Shown piece by piece: positions 43,517 through 53,131 of a DNA stretch of 64,000 nt (positions within the stretch are counted from its first letter, which is position 1; each line of letters begins with the position of its first letter). A program made the translations under genes and the position numbers. The notes under the pieces were generated by a model. That model saw nothing but the letters and a program-made list of their open reading frames with translations, had not been told where the DNA came from and ran no database searches. Source of the stretch: Roseibium sp. (GTDB lineage Bacteria; Pseudomonadota; Alphaproteobacteria; Rhizobiales; Stappiaceae). The DNA is taken from the NCBI GenBank assembly GCA_017643215.1, contig JAEPNV010000016.1, positions 53,650-117,649 of the forward strand, in the 5' to 3' direction.

Positions 43517-44560
43517 CTATCGCCCCTTGGCCTTCACCGCCCTGATCACCTTGTAGCCGCTCTCATCGGCCAGCATTTGATGAGTTGCAAAGACTTCGGC
43601 GAGGTTGTGCTCATAAGGAAGGTGCCGGTTGGCGACCATATAGAGAGTGCCGCCGGGGCGGAGGCCCCGGGCCGCGGCGCGGATAAAGCCCTGCCCGACA
43701 TCGGCCCGGTCCGCCCGGCCGCCCTGATGGAACGGCGGGTTCATGACGATGAAGTCATAGGGCCCTTCAATGCCCTTCGTGACATCCGACCAGATGCCGG
43801 TGAGCCGGACGCCGTCCTTGGACGGGCGAAGGTTACGTTCCGCCAGATCCAGCGCGCGCTTTTCGGCCTCGTAAAGATCAAGCGCCGTCACCTTGGGCGC
43901 CCGTTCCAGCACCGCGCGGGCGAGCACACCGATGCCGGCGCCAAGATCGGCGCCTTTGCCGGACAGCGTTTCGGGCAGATGACGGATCAAAAGCACGGAG
44001 GCCGGATCGATCCGGTCCCAGGCAAAGACACCGGGCCGGCTCACAAAGGCGCCATCCAGGATCGGCCGGACCGCGTCGAGCGCCGCCCAGTCGGCGACCA
44101 GCGCCGCATCACGCGCTGCTTCCTCGACCCGCACCCAGACCGCCCGGCATTTGTGTTTTGAGAGTTTTTCCACCGGCCCGGCAAGGGCTGAAAGATCGGC
44201 CTCCAGCGTCTTGCCGCCCTCGGTGTTGGCGGCCGCAGCGATTACAACGCCGCCAGGTTTTACCTTGGAAACGGCCCGGGCCAGTTGAGCCCTTGCTTCC
44301 TGGCGCTGGCGGCCGGGCAGCACAAGGACGAGGTCAAAGCCGCTCGCGTCCGTTTCGGCCACAACGTCATGGCCGGCGCGGGTGAGCGCGTCGCGGTCGG
44401 GGGCAAAACTCTGCTCGCAATTCAGCCCCGCCTCAAACAGCGGGTGAAGCGGCGCGCCAGCCCGTGCCCGTGAAAACAGAACGCGCGCCCCGGGCGCGCA
44501 CGCAACCTCGCCTCGCTCAAGGGGAAGAAACAGGGTTTCAAGCGCGGGATCGCTTGTCAT
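43517..44560 (-). CDS. Class I SAM methyltransferase, RsmC-like (rRNA guanine-N2)
   Basis: A 347-residue protein with the duplicated layout of RsmC: a degenerate N-terminal half and a C-terminal catalytic domain. The SAM loop is GADLGAGIGVLARAVLE and the catalytic motif is MNPPFHQGG, the NPPF signature of m2G methyltransferases. It likely methylates 16S rRNA. Coupling with the RsuA-type enzyme fits a ribosome maturation operon. Confidence 0.9.
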   Translation of the reverse strand: MTSDPALETLFLPLERGEVACAPGARVLFSRARAGAPLHPLFEAGLNCEQSFAPDRDALTRAGHDVVAETDASGFDLVLVLPGRQRQEARAQLARAVSKVKPGGVVIAAAANTEGGKTLEADLSALAGPVEKLSKHKCRAVWVRVEEAARDAALVADWAALDAVRPILDGAFVSRPGVFAWDRIDPASVLLIRHLPETLSGKGADLGAGIGVLARAVLERAPKVTALDLYEAEKRALDLAERNLRPSKDGVRLTGIWSDVTKGIEGPYDFIVMNPPFHQGGRADRADVGQGFIRAAARGLRPGGTLYMVANRHLPYEHNLAEVFATHQMLADESGYKVIRAVKAKGR

Positions 44561-44634
44561 CAGGGGAGCTTTCAGAGCGTTGGGAAGCCGCCCACGCGGC
44601 GGGCGGGCCCTCTTAGCGCTTCAGGGATGAAAAA

Positions 44635-45219
44635 TCAAAAGGCGCCGTCGGATTTAACCGGAACGCCATCGACCAGCAAGCGCAGCGGCAGCGACCGGCC
44701 GTCTTCGGTCAGCGCGATGACGAGCCGCACGCGGTCCGCCGGCAGGGCTTCGATCTCCTTGCCCGCGCCCTCGGTCAGAAAAAACGCATCGATCCCGTAG
44801 TCGATCCGCAAATCCGCGCTGGTCCGGTCCACCACCTGTCCAGCGATTGCGAGCGGGCCGAGCCGGTCCCGGTCCCTGGAGACCGCCTGGGGCCGCGCGA
44901 TGCCGTCCGGACCCGCACTCAGGCCGACATAGATCGTCTCGCCCGGCGCAATGCTGCCCTCAGCGCCGGGAAGGGTATCGGGCAGGGTCCGGATCGCCGG
45001 ATTGACGATGACATAGTCTCCGCGCAGGAGATCGCGCGGGTCGATCGGCATCAGCTCCAGGGTGACTTCCTCGCCGGTCATCTGCACCTGCAGCCGGTCG
45101 ATCAGCGGCACGGCGATCAGGCCAAGTTGGAGAAGCGCCACCAGCCCCCACAGGAGATAGGCTTTTGACCGCGGCACCGGTCGCCGCATGGCCGGATGGG
45201 GGGACACGGCGGCGGTCAT
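44635..45219 (-). CDS. GDYXXLXY domain protein
   Basis: A 194-residue membrane-anchored protein. One hydrophobic helix (AYLLWGLVALLQLGLIAVPL, residues 19-38) is followed by a domain with the family motif in LLRGDYVIVNPAI and the segment GETIYVGL. The ATG overlaps the DUF2157 stop by 4 bases. These two families are almost always paired; the function of the pair is not established. A longer in-frame extension runs inside the DUF2157 gene and is rejected. Confidence 0.85.
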   Translation of the reverse strand: MTAAVSPHPAMRRPVPRSKAYLLWGLVALLQLGLIAVPLIDRLQVQMTGEEVTLELMPIDPRDLLRGDYVIVNPAIRTLPDTLPGAEGSIAPGETIYVGLSAGPDGIARPQAVSRDRDRLGPLAIAGQVVDRTSADLRIDYGIDAFFLTEGAGKEIEALPADRVRLVIALTEDGRSLPLRLLVDGVPVKSDGAF

Positions 45220-46589
45220 GACCGTCCCTCCCCGGCCTGAACCGGACCAGCCGGCGGCGGATTGCCGGCACCCTTGCCACGGCGCAACAGCCTCGTCGCG
45301 ACATAGGCGAGGCCCAAGAGCATCAGCCCAGCCACAAAGAAAAACACCGCCTGACCGAGCAGCGAGCCGACCGTCTCGTAAAGCAGCCACAGCGCGGCGG
45401 CCGTCAATCCGCCATACCCGCACAAGGTCCAGACGTGGTTGCGATAGAGCGTGCCCAGCAGGCTGATGGCGATCAGCGCGGCAAAGACCAGCGCGGCGGT
45501 GATGAGGACATTGGCGAAGGCCAGCGCCAAAACGACCGCCCCGCCGCCAAGGGCAACCGCGCCGAACAGGGCCCGCGCCTTGGCGGTCTTGAAGGACAGA
45601 ATAAACCCGGCCGCGCATAAGAGCACCGCAAGACCGGTCATCAGCACCACCGGCGCCTGCAGAACAGCCGCCCCCAAGGAACCGGCCTCCATGTCGCCGC
45701 TGAGAAGCAAAGACGCGACGAGGATCGCGGACAGGATGGCCATGCCAAAATCCTGCATCGACATCAGCATCAGCCAGCGGCCATGGCGGCGGTCGGGATA
45801 GTCGCTCGACCATTTGACGAAAAGATCGCCAACCGCGCCCACCTGGATCATCACGGCGGCGAACGCGGCAAAGCCGACGAGCACCATCGCCAGCGTGGTG
45901 TCATCACCGATGTCATTTGCACCCACGGCGTCGGCGATCCAGCGGCCATAAGTGACGAGAAACAGCAGGATCGCCGCCCAGCGCGACACCCGCAGCGGAT
46001 AGCGTACCGGATGGAGCATAATCGCGATCAACAGCATCAGGCCGATCACGCCTTCGATCGTGGCGGCGTCTCCCGGCTCTGCCCGTCCGGTCTGCCAGGA
46101 GATCGCCGCAACCGCGGCCACAATCAGCGCGGTCCGGGACCCGGTCAACCAGGCCGCGGCGAGCGCTCCTAGACACACCAGGACCGCACCACCGGCCCAG
46201 TCGGCGGGCAGATGGAAGATCTGGCCCACCAGCGCCATGCCGCCAACAAAGACAAGCGTCGCGAAGGCCGTCGCAAGATCGGCCACGCCCCTCCGGCCGC
46301 GGCTCGCGGCAAAGGCCGCCAGCATATGCGATCCGATGATGAGGGTGGCAATGCCGATCAGTTTGGCCGTCCTTGGTATCCCGTCCCAATTGGCGGCGAT
46401 GAACGCGGCGAGCGCCAGCGCCACACACACCACACCAATGCCCGCCAGTGCCATGGGCAGGCGGGACCGGTCATCGCCGATGGCCTGGTCAGCCAGGATC
46501 TCGCCCGCGCCAGACGGCGTCACCCAGCCGGCCTCGACCCAGCGTTCCAGGTCCTGTTTCAGCCGTTTCTGGTAAAGGAAATCGAACAT
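45216..46589 (-). CDS. DUF2157 domain multi-pass membrane protein
   Basis: A 457-residue protein with a soluble N-terminal stretch (FLYQKRLKQDLERWVEAGWVTPSGA) that marks DUF2157, followed by about 12 hydrophobic helices. The N-terminus resembles a short-helical SHOCT/DNA-binding-like motif. ATG 46589 is chosen because it begins at the conserved region; an in-frame TTG at 46628 is also possible. It is coupled to the GDYXXLXY gene. The role is unknown, perhaps envelope or transport related. Confidence 0.85.
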   Translation of the reverse strand: MFDFLYQKRLKQDLERWVEAGWVTPSGAGEILADQAIGDDRSRLPMALAGIGVVCVALALAAFIAANWDGIPRTAKLIGIATLIIGSHMLAAFAASRGRRGVADLATAFATLVFVGGMALVGQIFHLPADWAGGAVLVCLGALAAAWLTGSRTALIVAAVAAISWQTGRAEPGDAATIEGVIGLMLLIAIMLHPVRYPLRVSRWAAILLFLVTYGRWIADAVGANDIGDDTTLAMVLVGFAAFAAVMIQVGAVGDLFVKWSSDYPDRRHGRWLMLMSMQDFGMAILSAILVASLLLSGDMEAGSLGAAVLQAPVVLMTGLAVLLCAAGFILSFKTAKARALFGAVALGGGAVVLALAFANVLITAALVFAALIAISLLGTLYRNHVWTLCGYGGLTAAALWLLYETVGSLLGQAVFFFVAGLMLLGLAYVATRLLRRGKGAGNPPPAGPVQAGEGRS

Positions 46590-46701
46590 AACCCACGCGC
46601 GGAAAAGGTGATTCGCCCGGTCTTCCAACCTGCCGGCATTGACAGTCTATCGCGCGGCCGGTTCGATGCGAAGCAAAGATCACCGGACCAGGGAGACCCC
46701 C

Positions 46702-48045
46702 ATGACGCTTGCACGCCAGCTTGCCCGACGGGCCGAGGACGGCCGTCCGGTTCGTGTCGGCCTGATCGGCTGCGGCAAGTTCGGCTCCATGTATCTGACC
46801 CAGGCCCGGTTGACGCCTGGCATCCATGTCCTCGGCATTGCCGATGTCGATCCTGTCCGCGCCAAGGCCACACTGGCACGGGCCGGGTGGCCGGCGGAGC
46901 AAACGGAAACAGGGTCTTTCGCCGATGCGCTGGCAAGCGGCAGGACCTTTTTGACCGAGGATGTGCTTCAGCTGATCGCCGCTGATGGCCTTGACGTTTT
47001 GGTCGATGCGACCGGGGATCCAGGCGCGGGCATCGCCCACGCGCTTGCCGCAATTAAAAACGGCCGGCACATCGTCATGGTCAATGTCGAAGCCGATGTT
47101 CTGGCCGGACCGCTTCTGGCCAAACAGGCGGCCGATGCCGGTCTCGTTTACTCGATGGCCTGGGGCGATCAGCCGGCCCTGATCGCCGACCATGTGGATT
47201 GGGCGCGGACCTGCGGCTTCAAGGTGGTGTGCGCGGGCAAGGGCACCCGGTACCTGCCCCGTTATCATCAGCTCACGCCTGATACGGTGTGGGACACGCT
47301 GCGCGAGTATCTGGACCTGAAAGACCCCAGCCAGATCAATTTGAAGATGTTCAATTCGTTTTTGGACGGAACGAAGTCTGGCGTTGAAATGAGCGCGGTC
47401 TGCAACGCGACGGGTCTCACGCCGCAGGACGATGGGCTTGCCTTTCCGCCGGCCAGCCGGTTCGCGCTGTCCAATGTCTGCAAGCCCTCGGCGAACGGCG
47501 GCACGCTCACGCGCTCCGGGACCACGGAGGTGGTGTCGTCGCTGACCCGGGACGGCAAGGACGTGCCGCATCACCTGGCCATGGGGACTTTTGTCGTCAT
47601 TGAGGCGGAGACCGACTACGCGGCGCAGTGTTTTCGCGAGTATCACATGCTGGAGGACGACAGCGGCCGGTTCGCCGCCCTTTACCGGCCGACCCACATG
47701 ATCGGCATGGAACTCGGCCTCTCCATCGCTTCGGCCGTCTTGCGGGGCGAACCGACCGGCGCGCCGGTGGGCTTTCATTCCGATGTCGTGGCCACGGCCA
47801 AAAAGGCGCTCAAGGCCGGCGAAATTCTCGACGGCGAAGGCGGCTTCACGGTCTGGGGCAAGCAGTGTCCGGCAAATGTCTCCCTCGAAAAGGGCTATCT
47901 GCCGCTCGGCCTGGCGAGCCATGTGCCGCTGACCCGCGATGTCGCGGAAGGTCAGATCCTGACCTGGGACGATGTGAGGATCGATCCGGCGGACACGGCC
48001 TACAAAATCAGACGCCAAATGGAGGCGATGTTCGGGCCGCATTGA
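46702..48045 (+). CDS. NAD(P)-dependent oxidoreductase with SAF domain
   Basis: A 447-residue protein. An N-terminal Rossmann fold (VRVGLIGCGKFGSMYL, residues about 18-33) resembles homoserine dehydrogenase-type enzymes. The C-terminal roughly 70 residues (LASHVPLTRDVAEGQILTWDDV) form a SAF domain, as in sugar-acid dehydratase and antifreeze-like proteins. The family occurs in sugar-acid catabolic loci; the substrate is not known. GGGAG lies 7 bases before the ATG. It stands alone, converging with the DUF3141 gene. Confidence 0.85.
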   Translation: MTLARQLARRAEDGRPVRVGLIGCGKFGSMYLTQARLTPGIHVLGIADVDPVRAKATLARAGWPAEQTETGSFADALASGRTFLTEDVLQLIAADGLDVLVDATGDPGAGIAHALAAIKNGRHIVMVNVEADVLAGPLLAKQAADAGLVYSMAWGDQPALIADHVDWARTCGFKVVCAGKGTRYLPRYHQLTPDTVWDTLREYLDLKDPSQINLKMFNSFLDGTKSGVEMSAVCNATGLTPQDDGLAFPPASRFALSNVCKPSANGGTLTRSGTTEVVSSLTRDGKDVPHHLAMGTFVVIEAETDYAAQCFREYHMLEDDSGRFAALYRPTHMIGMELGLSIASAVLRGEPTGAPVGFHSDVVATAKKALKAGEILDGEGGFTVWGKQCPANVSLEKGYLPLGLASHVPLTRDVAEGQILTWDDVRIDPADTAYKIRRQMEAMFGPH

Positions 48046-48057
48046 CCGCTGTCCGGT

Positions 48058-50535
48058 TTATTCGGCCGGTTCCTCGGTGTCCGCGGCCCGGGCGGCGCCC
48101 GTGCGCGCCGCTTTACGGGGTTTGTCCGCCGGTTTGCCGGTCCGGCCGGGCCCGAGCGGATCTTCGGTCACGTCGCCCGTGACCGGCGGAAGATCCAGGA
48201 TGGTGTGAAATCTTTGCAGCATATCCAGCGTATGCGGTGCCATTTCCTCAATGGCGCCGGGAATGTACTGCACGACGTCGGCGGCCTTTTCGCGGTCCGC
48301 GCGGTTCTTGAGGAGCATGGGCAAGGTGTTGATGGCCTCTTCACGGGCAAACTCGACGATCAGGTTCTGCTCGTGCAGCATCATCGCCCGCTCGTCGACC
48401 GTGAGCGACTTGAAGGGTTCGTCCTGGGTCAGCACATACGCGGACCGCTCCAGCCGGTCGCGGCGGACGTTGCCGCGGCTGTCGGCCAGCAGGATCAGCA
48501 TCCGGATCACCGCCTCGCAAAATCCGCCGTCGCCGGTGCGCATCAGCGCGGACTGCACCGCCGGCAGCGCGCGCAGTTCGGACTTGTGCTTCAAGGTCCG
48601 GCCCGGCTGGTGCGTGCGGCCAAACCAGCGCATGGCGGGTGAGGCCCAGAACAGGAAGAAGACCTGTTCATACCAAGCGTCCCGGAGATCGCGCCACAGG
48701 TCGATCGATTGCAGGATCGCACGGGCGCCCACCTCTTCGGCTTTGACAAACGGGTTCTGCGGGCCGGCCGGTCTGCGGCTGCCCCGAACGCGCCCCGCCC
48801 AGCCCTGAAGCGGGGCGACAAACGGGTTTTGGCTGGAGTAAAGCGCCCGTTGCAGGCGAAGCGGGTGCATCTGACGGCGCATCTCGGCCGTGCGGTCCGT
48901 CAAACCGGCCTGGACAAAGGGACGGATCGCGACGTCGTAGAATTCGGCCTGATGTTCGGATGCCCGGGCAACCGCCGCGAAGGCCGCTTCGTCGTCCCGG
49001 CCGTCGTCGAGAGCCTGCAAGTCCTCGAACGTGCGTTCGTGAAAACTGACCTTGAAGGTGCGGTCCAGCAGTGGCCCCTCAAAGTCGTCGATTTTCAATT
49101 CATAGAGGCCCGGCGCCAACGCTTCGACGGTCTTCAGCGTGGACGTGACCTCGGTGTGTTCCTTGTTGGCGATTTTGGAGGATACGAAAATGCCCAGGTG
49201 CCCGACCTGATCATGGATCATGTAGATGATGCGCTGGCCGCGGATCGCGATCTCGCGCTCGTCGGTATAGGTGTCGATGATCCAGTTCAGGGCCTGTTGC
49301 GGCGGCGTGATGTTGTCTCCGTGGCTGGCAAACACGATGATCGGCGACCGGATCTGCTTCAGGTCGATGTTGCGCCCTGGCTCGATGCGCGCCTCGTTCT
49401 TGGCCAGACGGTTGCCGACGAAAAGCTGTTCCACGATCCAGCGCATTTCCGGCTCGTTGAGGAGGAAAAAACCGCCCCACCAGCGCTCGAATTCCAGGAA
49501 CCTGTGTGTTTCCGTATCGGCCCTTGCATAAAGATCGTAGTATTTTCCGAAGTAGTTGCGGCCCGGATTGAGCAGCTCGAAATTCTGGACAATGTCCGCG
49601 CCGTCAAAGACGCCGTGGCCGAGATCGGAATAGAACATGGCGTTCCAGGTGCCGCCCAAAACACCGCCATTGTAGCGCATCGGGTGTTCGCCGACCTTGC
49701 CCGCCCAGGTCTGAACCGGCGCGCCGTTTAACAGGATCGGCCCGGTCAGATCCGGGTTCATGGCCGCTAGGAGCAGCGTCGCCCAGCCGCCCTGGCAATT
49801 GCCGGTCACGACCGGCTTTGGCGCATCCGGATGCAGGCGCATCACCTTGCGCACGAACTCCGCTTCGGTGTGCGTGACGTCGGCCAGGGTCTGGCCGGGT
49901 TCGGGCATGCGCTTGAAACCGACGAAATAGACCGGATGGCCATCCTTCAGCGCGACACCGACCTGACTGTCGGCCTTGAAGCCGCCGATGCCCGCGCCGT
50001 GCCCGGCCCTCGGGTCGATGATGATATACGGACGCTTCCAGGACTTCACATCCGCGCCTTCCGGCGGCACGATCCGCAAAAGCATGTAATTGCAGGGCCT
50101 TGGCAGATCGGCGCCGTCAACGACAACCTCATAGTCGTAGATCAGCACGGGCGGGCATCCGGCAGCCTCGTGCTCCAGAAAAATGTCGCCGCGCTGGCGC
50201 AGCGTGTCCAGCGTCAGGATCATGCGCTGACTGGCATCCATGCCATACGCGCGCCAGGCATCCCATAATGCCCCGCCACTGCCTTGGCCGATCAATGCTT
50301 GTCCCACCCGGCTGGCGTCATCGATGGTCTTTTGCGCGCGCTGCTTGTGCGCCGGCACCAGCGTGCTGACATGCGCGGTCATACTGCGGAGCAGCAATTC
50401 GCTCTGGCTCGACAGTTCAGCGAATTGCGCCTTTGCGGCGGCAATTCGGCTGCCCGGTGCCCAGGCCGTGGCGTCATTGAGGGATTTCAGGACCTGATTA
50501 TGTCCGGCTTCCCACGCGTCAAAGACGTCTTTCAT
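48058..50535 (-). CDS. DUF3141 protein with PHA-synthase-like alpha/beta hydrolase core
   Basis: An 825-residue protein. Residues 1-110 are helical and phasin-like. Residues about 150-450 form an alpha/beta hydrolase core with a PhaC-style lipase box TGNCQGGW (Cys247), an acid in HGDNITPP (Asp407) and a His in DQVGHLG (His446). This is the full Cys-Asp-His triad of polyhydroxyalkanoate synthases. About 370 further residues form an uncharacterised C-terminal domain. It follows fabI by 9 bases. The family is known in alphaproteobacteria, but its reaction has not been established. Confidence 0.88.
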   Translation of the reverse strand: MKDVFDAWEAGHNQVLKSLNDATAWAPGSRIAAAKAQFAELSSQSELLLRSMTAHVSTLVPAHKQRAQKTIDDASRVGQALIGQGSGGALWDAWRAYGMDASQRMILTLDTLRQRGDIFLEHEAAGCPPVLIYDYEVVVDGADLPRPCNYMLLRIVPPEGADVKSWKRPYIIIDPRAGHGAGIGGFKADSQVGVALKDGHPVYFVGFKRMPEPGQTLADVTHTEAEFVRKVMRLHPDAPKPVVTGNCQGGWATLLLAAMNPDLTGPILLNGAPVQTWAGKVGEHPMRYNGGVLGGTWNAMFYSDLGHGVFDGADIVQNFELLNPGRNYFGKYYDLYARADTETHRFLEFERWWGGFFLLNEPEMRWIVEQLFVGNRLAKNEARIEPGRNIDLKQIRSPIIVFASHGDNITPPQQALNWIIDTYTDEREIAIRGQRIIYMIHDQVGHLGIFVSSKIANKEHTEVTSTLKTVEALAPGLYELKIDDFEGPLLDRTFKVSFHERTFEDLQALDDGRDDEAAFAAVARASEHQAEFYDVAIRPFVQAGLTDRTAEMRRQMHPLRLQRALYSSQNPFVAPLQGWAGRVRGSRRPAGPQNPFVKAEEVGARAILQSIDLWRDLRDAWYEQVFFLFWASPAMRWFGRTHQPGRTLKHKSELRALPAVQSALMRTGDGGFCEAVIRMLILLADSRGNVRRDRLERSAYVLTQDEPFKSLTVDERAMMLHEQNLIVEFAREEAINTLPMLLKNRADREKAADVVQYIPGAIEEMAPHTLDMLQRFHTILDLPPVTGDVTEDPLGPGRTGKPADKPRKAARTGAARAADTEEPAE

Positions 50536-50544
50536 GTCTTTTTC

Positions 50545-51309
50545 CTAACCTACGATGCTGTAGCCGCCATCAATCGGATGGACGCCGCCGGTCACGTTGA
50601 AGGCTTCCCGGCTGGCCAGGAACGCGGCGTAGGCGCCAACGTCATCAATCGTGGCCACCTGGTGGGTGAGCGCCCGCTCGGCGGCGTCATTCAAAAGCGC
50701 GTCGAATTCGGCAAGGCCGGACGCGGCCCGGGTCTTCAATGGACCCGGGGACAACGCGTGAACCGAGATGCCCTTCGGCCCGAGTTCAGCGGCCGTATAC
50801 CGCGTTGCCGCCTCAAGCGCCGCCTTGACCGGCCCCATGACGCCGTAATTTTCGACGACCCGCTGGGCACCCATGAAGGACACCGTCATGCAGGTGCCGC
50901 CATGCGGCATCAAAGGTTCGGCGCGCCGGACCAATCTCAAAAACGAATGGACGGAGATATCCATCGCCAGTGCGAATCCGTCAGCCGAACAGTCGATCAC
51001 CCGCCCGTGGAGGTCTTCCTTTTTCGAAAACGCGATGGAGTGGACCAGCGTGTCGAGCCTGCCCCATCGGCCGGCGATTTCATCAAACAACTGGTCCAAT
51101 TGAGTTTCGTCGCGCACGTCCAGCGGAACGCAGATCTCGGCCCCGAGCGCCTCGGCAAGCGGGCGGACATGCGGCTCGGCCTTGGCGTTCAAGTAGGTGA
51201 TCGCCAGGCTGGCACCCTGCGCTTTGAAGGCTTTGGCGCAGCCATAGGCGATGGACTGGTCATTGGCGACACCGACAACCAGGGCTTTAGAGCCGGTCAG
51301 ATCGAACAT
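50545..51309 (-). CDS. fabI: Enoyl-[acyl-carrier-protein] reductase (FabI-type)
   Basis: A 254-residue SDR-like reductase that would reduce the trans-2 double bond of enoyl-ACP with NADH. FabI traits are GVANDQSIAYGCAKAF at the cofactor site, VHSIAFSKKEDL, and the YGVMGPVKAALE motif with Tyr-x6-Lys. The true start is ATG 51309 (MFDLTGSK); the open frame upstream is not FabI-like. It forms a pair with DUF3141, a linkage found in related genomes. It may be an accessory FabI rather than the main fatty-acid enzyme. Confidence 0.9.
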   Translation of the reverse strand: MFDLTGSKALVVGVANDQSIAYGCAKAFKAQGASLAITYLNAKAEPHVRPLAEALGAEICVPLDVRDETQLDQLFDEIAGRWGRLDTLVHSIAFSKKEDLHGRVIDCSADGFALAMDISVHSFLRLVRRAEPLMPHGGTCMTVSFMGAQRVVENYGVMGPVKAALEAATRYTAAELGPKGISVHALSPGPLKTRAASGLAEFDALLNDAAERALTHQVATIDDVGAYAAFLASREAFNVTGGVHPIDGGYSIVG

Positions 51310-51484
51310 GCGGCAAGATTCCCTGCAAGACACCGGAGCCGGCGCGTGGTCCGGGCCCTTCCAACCGGCACCATATCGCAGTGCAGCATGAAAATTATGA
51401 CGAACGCATGCCTTATTTCGGCCGCGATTCAGGGACCAGGCGCGGCCGATGTGCGACAGATTGCCGGCTCTCAGCGCTGTGCCG

Positions 51485-52162
51485 TTACACCTTGCGGGCC
51501 ACGACAAAATGGCCCTTTGCCCGTTTCCCGAACGTTTGCGTCTCCAGGATCTCAAAACCGGCGCGCACGATCATGCCGTCAAGGCCGTCGAGCGACAGCA
51601 TATGGACCCTCGGCGCTTTGCCGATTGCGCGCATGACCGCGATCATGGGCCCGAACAGCCACTTGCTGCCGCCCAGGCAGACGGTCTTGGAGATAAACAA
51701 TCCGCCCGGTTTCACCATCGCGCGCAGCCGGGCAATGGTGGCGGCCGGATCATCGGCCAGATGCAGGAAATTAAAGGCCATCACCGCGTCGTAGCCTTTG
51801 CCGTCATTGACCCGGTCAGGATCCAGCACCTCGTCGAACGGATCGGCCACAACACAGCTCACGTTGGTCAAACCGGTTTCGGCGAGCCGCTCCTTGGCGA
51901 TCTCGATCATACCCGGCGAGTAATCCGACGCGACAATCGATCCGACGGACGGGGCAAGGCGGAGGGCGGTCGACCCGGTGCCGCAGCCGACCTCCAGGAC
52001 GGTGTCCTGCGGACCAAGGTGTTCAACCACCCGGGCGAGCCAAATCTCATAGGCCGACGGGTCCCTGATCGGGGACGCGGCATATTTTGGGGCGATCTTG
52101 TCCCAGAACCGGGGCGGTGTGCGGGGGCGTGTGGCCATGGGCAGTGCCAGTGTCTCAGTCAT
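51485..52162 (-). CDS. Class I SAM-dependent methyltransferase
   Basis: A 225-residue methyltransferase with the SAM motif VLEVGCGTGSTALRLA around residue 56, followed by ASDYSPGMIEIAKERL and a FNFLHL motif at strand 4. A small-molecule acceptor is likely. It lies 15 bases after another methyltransferase gene in the same operon. The 175 bases that follow before fabI contain no gene. Confidence 0.9.
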   Translation of the reverse strand: MTETLALPMATRPRTPPRFWDKIAPKYAASPIRDPSAYEIWLARVVEHLGPQDTVLEVGCGTGSTALRLAPSVGSIVASDYSPGMIEIAKERLAETGLTNVSCVVADPFDEVLDPDRVNDGKGYDAVMAFNFLHLADDPAATIARLRAMVKPGGLFISKTVCLGGSKWLFGPMIAVMRAIGKAPRVHMLSLDGLDGMIVRAGFEILETQTFGKRAKGHFVVARKV

Positions 52163-52177
52163 TTGTGTCGATCCGTA

Positions 52178-52951
52178 TCATGCAGCGTGGGGGAGTTGTG
52201 TGAAATCCGCAATCCCGGCGGGGTCGGGTTCGGGCTTGCGGCCGGCGACGGCAATGCTCCAGGCCCCGCCCGGGATCCGGCCGCGCACCGGCCGGCAGCG
52301 GATGTTGCCGATGCCGCGAGCGCTCAGCCATCCAACCGCCCGCTCGGCGGTCAATTGGTGGGTACGCCATTTCAATTGAACATATCCGCCGAGCAGGGAC
52401 CGGCGGGTGACGCGCGCAAGGACCACGCCGCTGGGGCGCAGGACCCGCAGCATCTCGGCAATCGCCTCTTGCGGGTCTGCCAAATGCTCAAGAGCGTGCG
52501 CGCACATGACCAGATCAAACGCGTCGTCCGGAAACGGCAAATCCCGAACATCGGCCAGATGCGGCGCCAGCTCGACGCCCTTTTCCTGGAGCGCGTGGCG
52601 CGCTTCGGCCAACATGCGCGGCGACACGTCGACGGCGGCCAGGGTCATGTCGTGATCGATCACGTCCGCGAGCGCCAGCGACAGCGCGCCGGTTCCAACG
52701 CCGCAATCGAGCACATTGAGTCGGTGTCCCTTGCCTGGGTGCGGCCGGTCGTGCGCAAGCAGCGCCTGAAGGGCGCCGCGATAGGCGGCCGGAACGCCGA
52801 GGCGGCGGAGTTTGTCCGCCCAGCGGGGCGCGGCCGCGTCATAGGCGCGCTGCAAGTCCGCCGGATCAAATGCGCGGCGGCTGATGGCAATCTGCCAGGA
52901 CCCGAGCCAGCGGCTGAACACCGGGATTGCATGGTTGGTGGGGTTGGCCAT
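52178..52951 (-). CDS. Class I SAM-dependent methyltransferase (UbiE/Methyltransf_11 type)
   Basis: A 257-residue methyltransferase. The SAM motif is VLDCGVGTGALSLALA around residue 80, then AAVDVSPRMLAEARHAL and the AHALEHLADP motif. Its ATG shares the A of the stop of the 44-residue upstream ORF (TGATG), so translation is probably coupled. A longer in-frame extension inside that small ORF has no ribosome site. The second methyltransferase gene follows after 15 bases. Confidence 0.9.
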   Translation of the reverse strand: MANPTNHAIPVFSRWLGSWQIAISRRAFDPADLQRAYDAAAPRWADKLRRLGVPAAYRGALQALLAHDRPHPGKGHRLNVLDCGVGTGALSLALADVIDHDMTLAAVDVSPRMLAEARHALQEKGVELAPHLADVRDLPFPDDAFDLVMCAHALEHLADPQEAIAEMLRVLRPSGVVLARVTRRSLLGGYVQLKWRTHQLTAERAVGWLSARGIGNIRCRPVRGRIPGGAWSIAVAGRKPEPDPAGIADFTQLPHAA

Positions 52952-53085
52952 CACTGTCCGCCTCCATAAGGCCAAAGGCCCGAACTGCGCATCAGCGCGC
53001 GGCCGAGCGAACGGCCCCGCGCGGGCGAGGCGACAAAGGCCAGCAGCGCGAGGGTACATCTGAAAACAAGGTTGGACGTGCTCAT
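52951..53085 (-). CDS. Small 44-residue protein coupled to methyltransferase gene
   Basis: A 44-residue ORF with a very good ribosome site (AAGGAG, 7 bases before ATG 53085). It starts with MSTSNLVFRCTLALLAFVAS, a hydrophobic stretch like a short signal or membrane anchor, and continues basic (RGRSLGRALMRSSG). Its stop overlaps the next ATG by one base. It may be a membrane micropeptide or a leader controlling the methyltransferases. No family is recognised. Confidence 0.55.
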   Translation of the reverse strand: MSTSNLVFRCTLALLAFVASPARGRSLGRALMRSSGLWPYGGGQ

Positions 53086-53131
53086 GGACAGCTCCTTCGA
53101 GCCGGTCTTTAACCTGTGCATAGACGAATAA

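Noticed and set aside
42839..44161. 440-codon + strand frame opposite rRNA-modification genes
   Set aside because: Antisense to RsuA-type and RsmC-type genes with catalytic motifs.
46489..48042. 517-codon - strand frame
   Set aside because: Antisense to the Rossmann/SAF oxidoreductase.
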